From positions 124,001 through 188,000 of the forward strand of contig NZ_BMVF01000007.1 in the NCBI RefSeq assembly GCF_014650575.1: a stretch of DNA of 64,000 nucleotides, given 5' to 3'. The DNA comes from Streptomyces naganishii JCM 4654 (GTDB taxonomy: Bacteria; Actinomycetota; Actinomycetes; Streptomycetales; Streptomycetaceae). The notes beneath the pieces are model-generated. The model did not search any database and had not been told where the DNA came from. It saw only the letters and a list, made by a program, of their open reading frames with translations. This document shows positions 17,230 through 25,637 of the stretch, piece after piece (position 1 is the first letter of the stretch; each line of letters starts with the position of its first letter). Both the position numbers and the translations under genes were made by a program.

Positions 17230-18564
17230 CTACAGCTGCGCGCGCCCCGCGCCGTTCAGCAGGGTCAGGTCGAACGCCTGCGCCATCCGGCCGAACCCGG
17301 CGTCGCTGGGGTGCAGGTGGTCCCCGCAGTCGTAGGCGGCCGCCAGGTGCCGCGGGTCGTGGGGGTCGCGCAGGGCGCGGTCGAAGTCGACGACCGCGTC
17401 GAACACCGTGCCGGCCCGGATGCCGGCGTTGACCCGCTGCCGTACGGCCTCCCCGGCCGGGCTGTAGCCGCGGTGGCCCTCGAACGGGGTGAGGGTCGCC
17501 CCCACGGCCTTCAGGCCGCGCGCGTGCGCCTGCCGGACCAGCTCGCGCAGCCCGCCGAGGATGCGGTCCGGGTCGGCGGTCCCGGGGGCGCGCAGGATGT
17601 CGTTGATGCCGAGGTCGATGACCACGGCCTTCACGTTCGTCCGCTCCAGCACGTCCCGCCGGAAGCGGTGCAGCCCGCTGGGGTTGCCCGCCGGGCGCCC
17701 CGGCCCGTCCGCGAGCACCTGGTTGCCGCTGATGCCCTCGTTGACGACGCTGTAGCGCGGCACGTCCTGCCCGGCCCGCACGGCGTCCCACAGCCGCCGG
17801 GACAGCACGTCGGGCCAGCGCCGGTTGGCGCCCGGGGTCGAGGAGATGCCGTCGGTTATCGAGTCGCCGAAGGCGACGACCGTGCCGGCCGTGTCCTGGC
17901 CGAGCACGTCGAGCGCGGTCAGGTAGCGCCAGTACCGGGTCCGCTCGGTGTACGGCGCCCCGGTCACGTCCTCGGTGCGGTCGCCCGGTGCGGCGTACGA
18001 GATCTGCTGGGCGTGCGGGTGGTAGGTGACCGGGCCGGACGGGGTGGGGGAGTAGGTGGTGACCAGGACGTCGCCGTCGTCCGGCACGGCCACGCGGACC
18101 GCGTCGCTCATCGCCTGCCCGCCCGCCGGTATGACGACGGTGGGGGCGCCGGCGAAGGTGAGCCGCCGCATGGTGCCCGGGGCGGCGGCAGCGGTGCCCG
18201 GCCGGGCGGCCAGGGCCAGGGACGCGTGGGTGACGGTCAGCGGCGAGCTGCCGTAGAGGTTGGACAGCGTGACGCGGGCGCCCGTACCGGCGGCGCTCGT
18301 GTGCACGACGTTGCGCACCGAGCGCCCCGCCATCCCCAGCAGCGAGGTGCCCGGCTCGGCGGAGGCCGGCGAGGTGGCCCAGGCGGCGGCCCAGGTGCCG
18401 GTCGAGACGGGGGCGGCGGACTCCCGGCCGGCCCGTCCGGCGCCGTACGGACCGACGGCCGCAGAGCCGTCGCCGGACGGGGTCCCGGCCCACACGGCGG
18501 CGACGACCGCCGTGGCCAGGGCCACGAGCGCGGCGAGCAGGGCGTAACCGTGACGCCTGGTCAT
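17230..18564 (-). CDS. Secreted SGNH/GDSL hydrolase
   Basis: The protein has 444 residues. The ATG at 18564 follows GGAGGGG. Seen: N-terminal hydrophobic signal/anchor (GYALLAALVALATAVVAAVWA), a beta-rich N-terminal domain (about 60-200), then the SGNH blocks: VAFGDSITDG (nucleophile Ser), GISGNQVL, DLGINDI and a final GDHLHPSDAG holding the Asp/His pair. It is probably an extracellular esterase or lipase/acetylhydrolase. The exact substrate is not predictable. The gene is convergent with the DUF1707 gene, 12 bases apart. Confidence 0.88.
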   Translation of the reverse strand: MTRRHGYALLAALVALATAVVAAVWAGTPSGDGSAAVGPYGAGRAGRESAAPVSTGTWAAAWATSPASAEPGTSLLGMAGRSVRNVVHTSAAGTGARVTLSNLYGSSPLTVTHASLALAARPGTAAAAPGTMRRLTFAGAPTVVIPAGGQAMSDAVRVAVPDDGDVLVTTYSPTPSGPVTYHPHAQQISYAAPGDRTEDVTGAPYTERTRYWRYLTALDVLGQDTAGTVVAFGDSITDGISSTPGANRRWPDVLSRRLWDAVRAGQDVPRYSVVNEGISGNQVLADGPGRPAGNPSGLHRFRRDVLERTNVKAVVIDLGINDILRAPGTADPDRILGGLRELVRQAHARGLKAVGATLTPFEGHRGYSPAGEAVRQRVNAGIRAGTVFDAVVDFDRALRDPHDPRHLAAAYDCGDHLHPSDAGFGRMAQAFDLTLLNGAGRAQL

Positions 18565-18734
18565 GCCGATGTGATTCCCCTCCACAGACGGGAGCCCCGA
18601 AAGCCCCGATCCGACGACCACATGATGCGTCATGAGGCCGGGGCGTTTGACAGGACCCTGCCCACACCGCCCTCGGGGACAGACACCGGGAACTTACTTT
18701 CTGTTCCAGGAGTCGGTCAGGAAGGGACAATTGT

Positions 18735-20171
18735 GTGCGGGATCACCGATCGGGGGACCTCACCGAGCGGGACCTCACCAATCGGCCCTTCACCGATCGG
18801 CATCACCCCGCGGCACCACCGAGCGGACGGAGTGGGATGGAACGAACGACACAGGCCGGCCCCGAAGCCACGGACGCCGCCGCCGTCCCGCAGGCCTCGC
18901 ACCGCGCGATGAACGTCTTCAGCCCCGCCGACGAGGAACGCCGTCGCGGGGTGCGCCGCATGAAGCTGACCGCGACCGGCCTCCTGCTCCTCGTGGCGGT
19001 GGTCTACGTCCTCGCCAAGTGGGGCCAGCACGCGGGCGCCGGCGCCTGGGCGGCCTACGTCGCCGCGGCCGCCGAGGCCGGCATGGTCGGCGCGCTCGCC
19101 GACTGGTTCGCCGTCACCGCGCTCTTCCGCCACCCCCTGGGCCTGCCCATCCCGCACACCGCGATCATCCCCACCAAGAAGGACCAGCTCGGCGTGTCCC
19201 TCGGCGAGTTCGTCGGGGAGAACTTCCTCTCCGGGGACGTCGTACGCCAGCGGCTGCGCGCCGTGGGCATCGGCAGCCGCCTCGGCGCCTGGCTCGCCGT
19301 GCCCGAGCACGCCGACCGGGTGACGGCGGAACTGGCCACCGCGCTGCGCGGCGCGCTGACCGTGCTGCGCGACTCCGACGTCCAGGCGGTCGTCGGCGAG
19401 GCCATCACCCGCCGGGCCAACTCCCAGGAGATCGGCCCCGGCCTCGGCAAGATGCTGGAGAAGATCGTCGCCGACGGCGGCCACAGACGCGTCGTCGACC
19501 TCGTCGTCACCCGCGCCCACGACTGGCTGGTCCTGCACAGCGACTCCGTGATGGACGCCGTGCAGGGCGGCGCGCCCGGCTGGACGCCGAAGTTCGTCGA
19601 CCGCAAGGTGGGCGAGCGCGTCTACAAGGAGCTGCTGCGCTTCGTCACCGAGATGCGCGACATGCCGGGCCACCCCGCGCGCGGCGCCCTCGACCGCTTC
19701 CTCGGCGACTTCGCCGCCGACCTCCAGTCCGACAGCGAGACCCGGGCGCGTGTGGAGCGCCTCAAGGGCGAGGTGCTCGGCCGCGGCGAGGTCCAGGACC
19801 TCATCGCGTCCGCCTGGACCGCCGTACGGTCGATGATGGTCTCCGCGGCCGAGGACGAGCGCAGCGAGCTGCGCCTGCGGGTGCGCGCGTCCCTGCTCTC
19901 GCTCGGCGCCCGGATGGCCGTCGACCCCAAGGCGCAGGGCAAGGTGGACCGCTGGCTGGAGGGCGCGGCGGTGTACGTGGTGACGACGTACCGCAAGGAG
20001 ATCACCTCCCTGATCACCGACACCGTCGCCGGCTGGGACGCCGAGCACACCACCCGCAAGATCGAGGCCCACATCGGCCGGGACCTCCAGTTCATCCGCA
20101 TCAACGGCACGGTGGTCGGCTCGCTGGCGGGCCTGGCGATCTACGCGGTGTCGCGGGCGCTCGGGGCGTAG
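18735..20171 (+). CDS. DUF445 membrane protein
   Basis: The protein has 478 residues with GTG at 18735, preferred because AGGAAGGGA lies 7 bases upstream. An ATG at 18837 would remove a Thr/Asp/Arg-rich repeated leader and is the alternative. Seen: the DUF445 signature AEAGMVGALADWFAVTALFRHPLGLPIPHTAIIP, preceded by a TM helix (about 80-98). A long helical cytoplasmic or periplasmic body follows, then a C-terminal TM helix (INGTVVGSLAGLAIYAVSRAL). The family (YjiN-like) has no settled function. A repeat-rich gap follows. Confidence 0.85.
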   Translation: MRDHRSGDLTERDLTNRPFTDRHHPAAPPSGRSGMERTTQAGPEATDAAAVPQASHRAMNVFSPADEERRRGVRRMKLTATGLLLLVAVVYVLAKWGQHAGAGAWAAYVAAAAEAGMVGALADWFAVTALFRHPLGLPIPHTAIIPTKKDQLGVSLGEFVGENFLSGDVVRQRLRAVGIGSRLGAWLAVPEHADRVTAELATALRGALTVLRDSDVQAVVGEAITRRANSQEIGPGLGKMLEKIVADGGHRRVVDLVVTRAHDWLVLHSDSVMDAVQGGAPGWTPKFVDRKVGERVYKELLRFVTEMRDMPGHPARGALDRFLGDFAADLQSDSETRARVERLKGEVLGRGEVQDLIASAWTAVRSMMVSAAEDERSELRLRVRASLLSLGARMAVDPKAQGKVDRWLEGAAVYVVTTYRKEITSLITDTVAGWDAEHTTRKIEAHIGRDLQFIRINGTVVGSLAGLAIYAVSRALGA

Positions 20172-20390
20172 GGGGCGGGGGCGGCAGGCCGCGGGCTGCG
20201 GGCTGCGGGCCGGCGCGGGTGCGTATGGCGCGGTGCGGGCGCGGGCGCGGGCGCGTACGGCGCGGTGCGGGCGCGGGTGCGTATGGCGGTGGGGTGCGGG
20301 CGCGTACGGCGGCACGGGCGCGTATGGCGGTGAGGCACGGCTGTGCACGGCGCTGCGGGCGCGTACGGCGGCCTAAGCCGTACGGCCCAA
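20172..20390. repeat. Low-complexity GC repeat tract
   Basis: This is about 220 bp of imperfect repeats built from GCGGGC, GCGTATGGC and GCGCGTACGGC units, between the DUF445 and MFS genes. I see no gene in it. It probably expands by slippage. Confidence 0.7.
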
Positions 20391-20465
20391 CGCGCCCCGC
20401 GCAGGGCGTGATCCACGCGCTTCGGGGGAACCCGCTTGGCGTTCCGCTCGAGGAGGAGGGAGCCC

Positions 20466-22010
20466 ATGACCACCGCTGAGGCCGAGACGGGCCGTACCGT
20501 GACCACCGACATCCCCGCCAGACTCGACCGCCTGCCCTGGTCCCGCTGGCACTGGACCATCGTCATCGGTCTCGGCACCGTATGGATCCTGGACGGCCTG
20601 GAAGTCACGGTCGTCGGCAACATCGCCAGCCGTCTCTCGGAGCCCGGCAGCGGCCTCTCGATCAGCTCCGGCCAGGTCACCGGCACGGCGGCCGCGCTCT
20701 ACGTGGCGGGCGCGTGCACCGGCGCACTGTTCTGGGGGCGGCTGACCGACCGGTTCGGCCGCAAGAAGCTGTTCATGATCACCCTCGCGGTGTATCTCGC
20801 GGCCACCGCGCTGACCGCGATCAGCTTCGACGCCTGGTGGTTCTTCCTCTTCCGGTTCCTGACCGGCTTCGGCATCGGCGGCGAGTACGCGGCCATCAAC
20901 TCCGCGATCGACGAGCTCATCCCCGCGAACTACCGCGGCCGCGTCGACCTGATCATCAACGGCAGCTTCTGGGTGGGTGCGGTCGGCGGCTCCCTGCTGT
21001 CGATCCTCGCGCTGAACACCTCCCTCCTCGCCGCCGACGTCGGCTGGCGGCTGACGTTCGCGCTCGGCGCCGTCCTCGCGCTGGTCATCCTGCTGGTGCG
21101 CCGGCACGTCCCGGAGAGCCCGCGCTGGCTGCTGATCCACGGCAGGGACCGCGAGGCCGAGGAGGTCGTCACCGGCATCGAGCGTCAGGTCGAGCGGGAG
21201 AAGGGCGAGGCGCTGCCCGAGCCGCACGGCGAGATCACCATCCACCAGCGCCGCAGCGTCAGCTTCGTCGAGATCGCCCGCACGGTCTTCGCCGACTACC
21301 GCCGGCGCAGCATCCTCGGCTTCTCCCTCTTCATCGGCCAGGCCTTCCTCTACAACGCCATCACCTTCGGCTTCGGCGCCATCCTGACCAAGTTCTACGG
21401 CATCCCCTCCGACCACACCGGCTACTACTTCGCCGTCATCGCGGTCGGCAACTTCCTCGGCCCGCTGCTGCTGGGCAGGCTCTTCGACACGGTCGGCCGC
21501 CGGGTGATGATCTCCTCCACCTACCTGCTGTCCGGGCTGCTCCTGTTCGGCACCGCCTGGCTCTTCGGCAACGGCTCGCTGAGCGCCACCACGCTGACGG
21601 CCTGCTGGTGCGTGGTCCTCTTCTTCGCCTCGGCCGGCGCCTCCAGCGCCTACCTGACGGTCTCCGAGGTCTTCCCGATGGAGACCCGCGCGATGTCCAT
21701 CGCCTTCTTCTACGCCCTCGGCACCGCCGCGGGCGGCATCAGCGGCCCGCTGCTGTTCGCCGACCTCACCGGCACCGGCAAGACCGGCGACACGGTCCTC
21801 GCCTTCCAGATCGGCGCGGGCCTGATGTGCGCGGCGGGACTGGTCGCCGCCTTCCTGGCGGTCAACGCCGAGCGCCGCTCCCTGGAGGACATCGCCAAGC
21901 CGCTGACCGCGGTCACGCAGAAGGCGAAGGCGGTGACGGCACGCGGCCGCGACGGACGCGGCGGCCCCGGTGGCCGGGACGTCACGCCCCCGTCGTCGAG
22001 CCCGGCCTGA
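20466..22010 (+). CDS. MFS transporter (sugar-porter-like)
   Basis: The protein has 514 residues. The ATG at 20466 follows GGAGGAGGGAGCCC. Seen: 12 hydrophobic segments, the loop 2-3 motif GRLTDRFGRKKLF, GFGIGGEYAAINSAIDELIP in TM4-5, VPESPRWLL at the end of the first half, and a loop 8-9 GRLFDTVGRRVM. These fit the metabolite/sugar porter branch of the MFS. The substrate is unknown. It overlaps the tail of the convergent DUF2269 gene by 29 bp. Confidence 0.88.
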   Translation: MTTAEAETGRTVTTDIPARLDRLPWSRWHWTIVIGLGTVWILDGLEVTVVGNIASRLSEPGSGLSISSGQVTGTAAALYVAGACTGALFWGRLTDRFGRKKLFMITLAVYLAATALTAISFDAWWFFLFRFLTGFGIGGEYAAINSAIDELIPANYRGRVDLIINGSFWVGAVGGSLLSILALNTSLLAADVGWRLTFALGAVLALVILLVRRHVPESPRWLLIHGRDREAEEVVTGIERQVEREKGEALPEPHGEITIHQRRSVSFVEIARTVFADYRRRSILGFSLFIGQAFLYNAITFGFGAILTKFYGIPSDHTGYYFAVIAVGNFLGPLLLGRLFDTVGRRVMISSTYLLSGLLLFGTAWLFGNGSLSATTLTACWCVVLFFASAGASSAYLTVSEVFPMETRAMSIAFFYALGTAAGGISGPLLFADLTGTGKTGDTVLAFQIGAGLMCAAGLVAAFLAVNAERRSLEDIAKPLTAVTQKAKAVTARGRDGRGGPGGRDVTPPSSSPA

Positions 22011-22674
22011 CGATCATCAGGACCGTCACCGCGGCCCAGAGCAGGTTGAACACCCCGGTGGACATGGCGAGCCGGACGGTGTGCCGACGGGTCACGGTGA
22101 CGGTGCCCGGCACGGTTGCCGCAGTGACGGCGACCCCGGCGACCCCGGTGACCCCGGCCGCCCTGGTGGCTCGGTCGGCTGCGTCGGTCCCGGTGACCCC
22201 GGCGGCCCCGTCGGCTGTGGTGGCTCCGTGAGTCCTGGAGGCCTTGTCGGCTTCGGCGGCTCCGGCGCCCCCGTCGGTCTCGCCGCTCGCTGCGGCGGCG
22301 GGGCCGTCCACGGCGGCCTCGGGCAGCAGCCCCCGTACCACCGCTTCCTGCCGCGGCAGCACGAGCACGACGAGCACGGCCGCCGCGAGCGCGGTCAGCA
22401 CGATCGACGCGATCAGCCACGCGTCGCCCAGCACCCCCATGTTCTTCGCCGTGGCGAACCCGAACACGGGGACGACGACGCCGACGACGGCGTACACCCG
22501 GCAGATCCGGTGCAGCAGTTCCACCGTCGCCACGGCGTCCGCCGCCCGCGGGCCGCCGGGCGGCGGGTCGAGCGCGCGGCGCGCGGCGGGCGGGAACATG
22601 CTGGCGGCGACGGTGACGGGCCCGACCGCGACGATCGCGGCCAGCACGTGCACGGCGAGGAGGAACTTGGTCAC
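21982..22674 (-). CDS. DUF2269-like integral membrane protein with repeat linker
   Basis: The protein has 230 residues, GTG at 22674. Seen: four TM segments, TM1 being TKFLLAVHVLAAIVAVGPVTVAASM, a DUF2269-type start. TM2 and TM3 flank ATAKNMGVLGDAW and the last TM is near the C-terminus. Between TM3 and TM4 is a 70-residue Ala/Gly/Thr/Val-rich linker (GVTGTDAADRATRAAGVTGV), coded by a degenerate 9-bp DNA repeat (about 22090-22260). The function is unknown. Its 3' end overlaps the MFS gene tail. Confidence 0.75.
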   Translation of the reverse strand: MTKFLLAVHVLAAIVAVGPVTVAASMFPPAARRALDPPPGGPRAADAVATVELLHRICRVYAVVGVVVPVFGFATAKNMGVLGDAWLIASIVLTALAAAVLVVLVLPRQEAVVRGLLPEAAVDGPAAAASGETDGGAGAAEADKASRTHGATTADGAAGVTGTDAADRATRAAGVTGVAGVAVTAATVPGTVTVTRRHTVRLAMSTGVFNLLWAAVTVLMIVRPGSTTGA

Positions 22675-22788
22675 CCGCCAGACCGTAGGCGGGCCGGCGG
22701 CACCGCAGGAGTGGCGAGAGTGCCAGGTATCGACGGATTCCCGCCACCCACCCCACGGACCGCCAGAGCCTGTGCCTACGCTCCCGCC

Positions 22789-23763
22789 ATGCACACCGTG
22801 GCCGTCCTGGCGCTGGACCAGGTGATCCCGTTCGACCTCTCCGCCCCCGTCGACACCTTCGGCTGGGCGAGGCTGCCCGACGGCCGGGAGCTGTACGACG
22901 TACGGGTCTGCTCGGTGGCGGCCGAGGTGAGCGCGGCCGGCGGAGCGTTCACGGTCAGGGCGCCGTACGGCCTCGAGACCCTGGCGGAGGCCGACACGAT
23001 CGTCCTGCCCGGAGCGGCGGACCCGGCCGCGCCCCTCCCGCCCGAAGTCGCGGAGGCGCTGCGCGCTGCGGCCGCCGCCGGCACCCGCATCGCCTCCGTC
23101 TGCGTCGGCGCCTTCGTACTCGCGGCCACCGGCCTGCTGGACGGCCTGCGCGCCACGACCCACTGGGCGGCCGCCGACGCCCTCGCCGAGCGCCACCCGG
23201 AGGTGACCGTCGACGCCAACGTCCTGTACGTCGACAACGGCCAGTTCCTCACCTCGGCGGGCGCGGCGGCGGCGCTGGACATGTGCCTGCACATGATCCG
23301 CAAGGACCACGGCTCGCAGGTCGCCGGGCACGCGGCCCGGATGTCGGTCATGCCGCTGGAACGGGAGGGCGGCCAGGCCCAGTTCATCGTCCACGAGCTG
23401 CCGCCGGCCCCGGCGGGCGCCACCCTCGAACCGCTGCTGCGGTGGCTGGAGGCCAACTGCGACCGCGACCTCGCCCTGGAGGAGATCGCCGCCCGCGCGG
23501 GCATGAGCACCCGCACCCTCAACCGCCGCTTCCGCGAGCAGACCGGCACGACGCCGTCGCGGTGGCTGCACCGGGCGCGGGTGCGGCGCGCGCAGCACCT
23601 GCTGGAGACGACGCCGTACCCGGTGGAGCGCATCGCCGCCCAGACGGGCTTCGGCTCCCCGACGGCGTTCCGGGAACGCTTCCGCAGGGTGGTGGGCACG
23701 AGCCCGAGGGCGTACCGGCAGTCGTTCCAGGCGGCCGATCAGGTGAGACCCAGGTCACACTGA
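22789..23763 (+). CDS. GlxA-family transcriptional regulator (DJ-1/PfpI + AraC)
   Basis: The protein has 324 residues, ATG at 22789. Seen: a DJ-1/PfpI-like N-terminal domain (1-180) with the elbow motif ASVCVGAFVLAATGLLDG. An AraC-type pair of helix-turn-helix motifs follows (225-315: ALEEIAARAGMSTRTLNRRFREQTG and VERIAAQTGFGSPTAFRERFR). In this family the first domain senses a small ligand and the second binds DNA. The likely target is the AhpD-like gene 180 bases downstream or itself. The name GlxA-family regulator is unrelated to the copper oxidase GlxA at 51.2 kb. Confidence 0.88.
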   Translation: MHTVAVLALDQVIPFDLSAPVDTFGWARLPDGRELYDVRVCSVAAEVSAAGGAFTVRAPYGLETLAEADTIVLPGAADPAAPLPPEVAEALRAAAAAGTRIASVCVGAFVLAATGLLDGLRATTHWAAADALAERHPEVTVDANVLYVDNGQFLTSAGAAAALDMCLHMIRKDHGSQVAGHAARMSVMPLEREGGQAQFIVHELPPAPAGATLEPLLRWLEANCDRDLALEEIAARAGMSTRTLNRRFREQTGTTPSRWLHRARVRRAQHLLETTPYPVERIAAQTGFGSPTAFRERFRRVVGTSPRAYRQSFQAADQVRPRSH

Positions 23764-23835
23764 TCGCCCCCGCGGCCCTGTCACACGGACCGGCCGGCCT
23801 CCGTCGTACTTGCGTAACGCCGATCAGCAGCCGCG

Positions 23836-23930
23836 AGGCAAGCGAAGCCGAGCGAGCCGAGCGAGCACGCGAAGCCGAGCGAGCACGCGAAGCCGAGCGA
23901 GCCGAACCAGCCGAGCGAAGCCAAGCCGCC
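23836..23930 (+). repeat. GCGAAGCCGAGCGAGC tandem repeats
   Basis: Four to five imperfect copies of an 18-bp unit (GCGAAGCCGAGCGAGCAC) sit between the regulator and the AhpD-like gene. Two copies are exact. They lie within the presumed 5' leader of the AhpD-like gene. Confidence 0.8.
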
Positions 23931-23944
23931 AAGGAGCAGCCACG

Positions 23945-24418
23945 ATGGAAGCCCGTCTGAACGTCTTCGAGAACAACGTCACGGCCAAGTTCTTCCGCTA
24001 CATCAACTCCGCGGGCAAGGTCCTGTCCGACTCGTCCCTGCCCGCCGCGACCCAGGAACTGGTGAAGATCCGCGCCAGCCAGATCAACGGCTGCGCCTTC
24101 TGCACCGACATGCACACCAAGGACGCCACGGCCGCGGGGGAGACCGCGCAGCGCCTGCACATGGTCGCGGCCTGGAGGGAGGCGAAGGTCTTCACCGACG
24201 CCGAGCGCGCCGCGCTGGAGCTGGCCGAGGAGGGCACCCGCATCGCGGACGCGGCGGGCGGTGTCAGCGACGAGGTCTGGGCGAACGCCGCGAAGCACTA
24301 CGACGAGGAGCAGCTGGCCGCGCTCGTCTCCCTCATCGCCGTGATCAACGCCTACAACCGCGTGAACGTCCTGGTCCGCCAGCCGGCGGGCGACTACCAG
24401 CCGGGGATGTTCGGCTGA
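23945..24418 (+). CDS. Carboxymuconolactone decarboxylase / AhpD-like protein
   Basis: The protein has 157 residues. The ATG at 23945 follows AAGGAGCAGCC. Seen: ELVKIRASQINGCAFCTDMHTKDA, with the AhpD-like CxxC and the following His, typical of the alkylhydroperoxidase D branch. The body is all helical with INAYNRVNV near the end. It is probably a cytoplasmic disulfide-active peroxidase-like enzyme. Its partner is unknown. The GlxA-family regulator upstream is a likely controller. Confidence 0.88.
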   Translation: MEARLNVFENNVTAKFFRYINSAGKVLSDSSLPAATQELVKIRASQINGCAFCTDMHTKDATAAGETAQRLHMVAAWREAKVFTDAERAALELAEEGTRIADAAGGVSDEVWANAAKHYDEEQLAALVSLIAVINAYNRVNVLVRQPAGDYQPGMFG

Positions 24419-24459
24419 CCCGCGGCCGGGCGGACGGCCAGGCGGACGTACGGACGGAC

Positions 24460-24483
24460 GGCCGGGCCTCGCGCGGCCCGGCC
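24460..24483. terminator. Hairpin between AhpD-like gene and convergent small membrane gene
   Basis: An 8-bp perfect stem (GGCCGGGC/GCCCGGCC) with an 8-nt loop lies in the gap between two convergent genes. Confidence 0.6.
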
Positions 24484-24511
24484 CGGCCAGTTGCCACTGC
24501 CTCCCGCCGGG

Positions 24512-24814
24512 TCACTTCCGCCGGTCGGCGACGGCCCAGGAGGCCAGCGCCACGGCGCCGGCGACCCCGAACACGGACGGCCAGGCGCCCACCTTCTTGG
24601 CCAGCGGGTGCGACCCGGCGAACGCGGCGACGTACGCCGCCGTCAGCGCACCCGCGGCCTTCCCGCCGGCCCGCTGCCGCCACTGCTGCGCGGCGGCGGC
24701 CCCGGCGACCGCCAGCACGGCCCCGCCCAGCGGCCGCTTCCTGGTCCAGCGAGCCACGCCGTACCCACCGACCAGCCCGCCCGCCGCGACCACAGCGCTG
24801 GGAACCCTAGCCAT
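24512..24814 (-). CDS. Small hydrophobic protein of unknown function
   Basis: The protein has 100 residues. The ATG at 24814 follows AGGAGGCATCG. Seen: three hydrophobic stretches (SAVVAAGGLVGGYGVARW, LGGAVLAVAGAAAAQ, VFGVAGAVALASWAVA) and no charged catalytic motif. The middle has Lys/Arg-Gln-Trp-Arg. It is probably an integral membrane protein. Similar small proteins are frequent in Streptomyces, but I know no function. Confidence 0.75.
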   Translation of the reverse strand: MARVPSAVVAAGGLVGGYGVARWTRKRPLGGAVLAVAGAAAAQQWRQRAGGKAAGALTAAYVAAFAGSHPLAKKVGAWPSVFGVAGAVALASWAVADRRK

Positions 24815-24845
24815 CGATGCCTCCTATAAGTCCCTACGTCCTCAT

Positions 24846-24915
24846 TGGACCCCATGCACCCCATGAGACCCACGGACCCTGTGCCACCCCATGGACCCCA
24901 TAGACCCCATTGACA
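24846..24915 (+). repeat. ACCCCAT-rich imperfect repeats
   Basis: About seven copies of an (A/G)ACCCCATNGA-like 10-bp unit lie between the small membrane gene and the hsp20 promoter. I see no gene here. Confidence 0.7.
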
Positions 24916-24956
24916 CTACGCGCGCCCCACTTGCGAGCGCAGACCTGAGCCGTAGC

Positions 24957-24985
24957 TTGTCAACTTTCATCCGCCGAGCTATATA
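24957..24985 (+). promoter_or_regulatory. Sigma70-type promoter of hsp18
   Basis: TTGTCA (24957-24962) and TATATA (24980-24985) are separated by 17 bp, an ideal vegetative promoter and rare at this GC content. The start of transcription would be near 24992, about 45 bases before the ATG. Confidence 0.8.
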
Positions 24986-25035
24986 AGAAGGCGTAGGGCA
25001 TCGCAACCAGTGCCACCTGAGAGGAGTGACCCGTG

Positions 25036-25455
25036 ATGCTCATGCGCACCGACCCGTTCCGCGAGTTCGACCGCATCGCGCAGCAGGTCTTCGGCCCCGC
25101 CCGCCCGGGCCAGATGTCCATGGACGCCTACCGTTCGGGCGACGACTTCATCGTGCACATGGACATTCCGGGCGTCGACCCGGAGACCATCGACCTCGAC
25201 GTCGAGCGGAACGTCCTCAACATTCGTGCCGAGCGCAGGTCCCCCGCCCCGGAGGGCGCGGAGCTGATCGTCGCCGAGCGGCCCACCGGCACCTTCACCC
25301 GCCAGCTCTTCCTCGGCGAGACCCTCGACACGGAGCGGATCGACGCCTCCTACGAGGCCGGCGTCCTCACCCTGCGCATCCCGGTGGCCGAGCAGGCCAA
25401 GCCGCGCAAGATCCAGATCACCGGCGGCAGCGAGCGCAGGCAGATCGGCTCCTGA
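25036..25455 (+). CDS. hsp18: Small heat-shock protein, Hsp20/alpha-crystallin family
   Basis: The protein has 139 residues. The ATG at 25036 gives MLMRTDPFREFDR, matching the start of S. albus Hsp18. A GTG one codon earlier is possible. Seen: alpha-crystallin core from MDAYRSGDDFIVHMDIPGVDPETIDLDVE through YEAGVLTLRIPV, ending with a short basic tail. It is a cytoplasmic ATP-independent holdase. In S. albus the orthologue is repressed by the thermosensor RheA. A strong promoter precedes it; I do not see a clean RheA or HspR box. No heat-shock regulator gene is adjacent. Confidence 0.92.
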   Translation: MLMRTDPFREFDRIAQQVFGPARPGQMSMDAYRSGDDFIVHMDIPGVDPETIDLDVERNVLNIRAERRSPAPEGAELIVAERPTGTFTRQLFLGETLDTERIDASYEAGVLTLRIPVAEQAKPRKIQITGGSERRQIGS

Positions 25456-25535
25456 GCCGCGACCGCGACCGACGCGGCCCATCACACCCCGGCGTTCCGC
25501 GGACGGACACCCCCTCCCGCCCGCGGAACGCACTC

Positions 25536-25612
25536 ACGTACCCCGACGGCACTCGCACGTACCCCGACGGCACTCGCGTACCCGGACGGCGCTGACGTAC
25601 CCGGACGGACGG
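25536..25612 (+). repeat. 21-bp tandem repeats
   Basis: Two exact 21-bp copies (25536-25556 and 25557-25577; unit begins ACGTACCCCGACGG) are followed by two degenerate ones ending just before the ribosome site of the DUF2267 gene. Confidence 0.85.
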
Positions 25613-25637
25613 ACCTTTGGCGGAGGAGGCCCGCACC

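Noticed and set aside
22789..23763. Assignment of the symbol glxA to the AraC-type regulator
   Set aside because: GlxA-family regulator is only a family name; the gene glxA is the copper oxidase at 51.2 kb.
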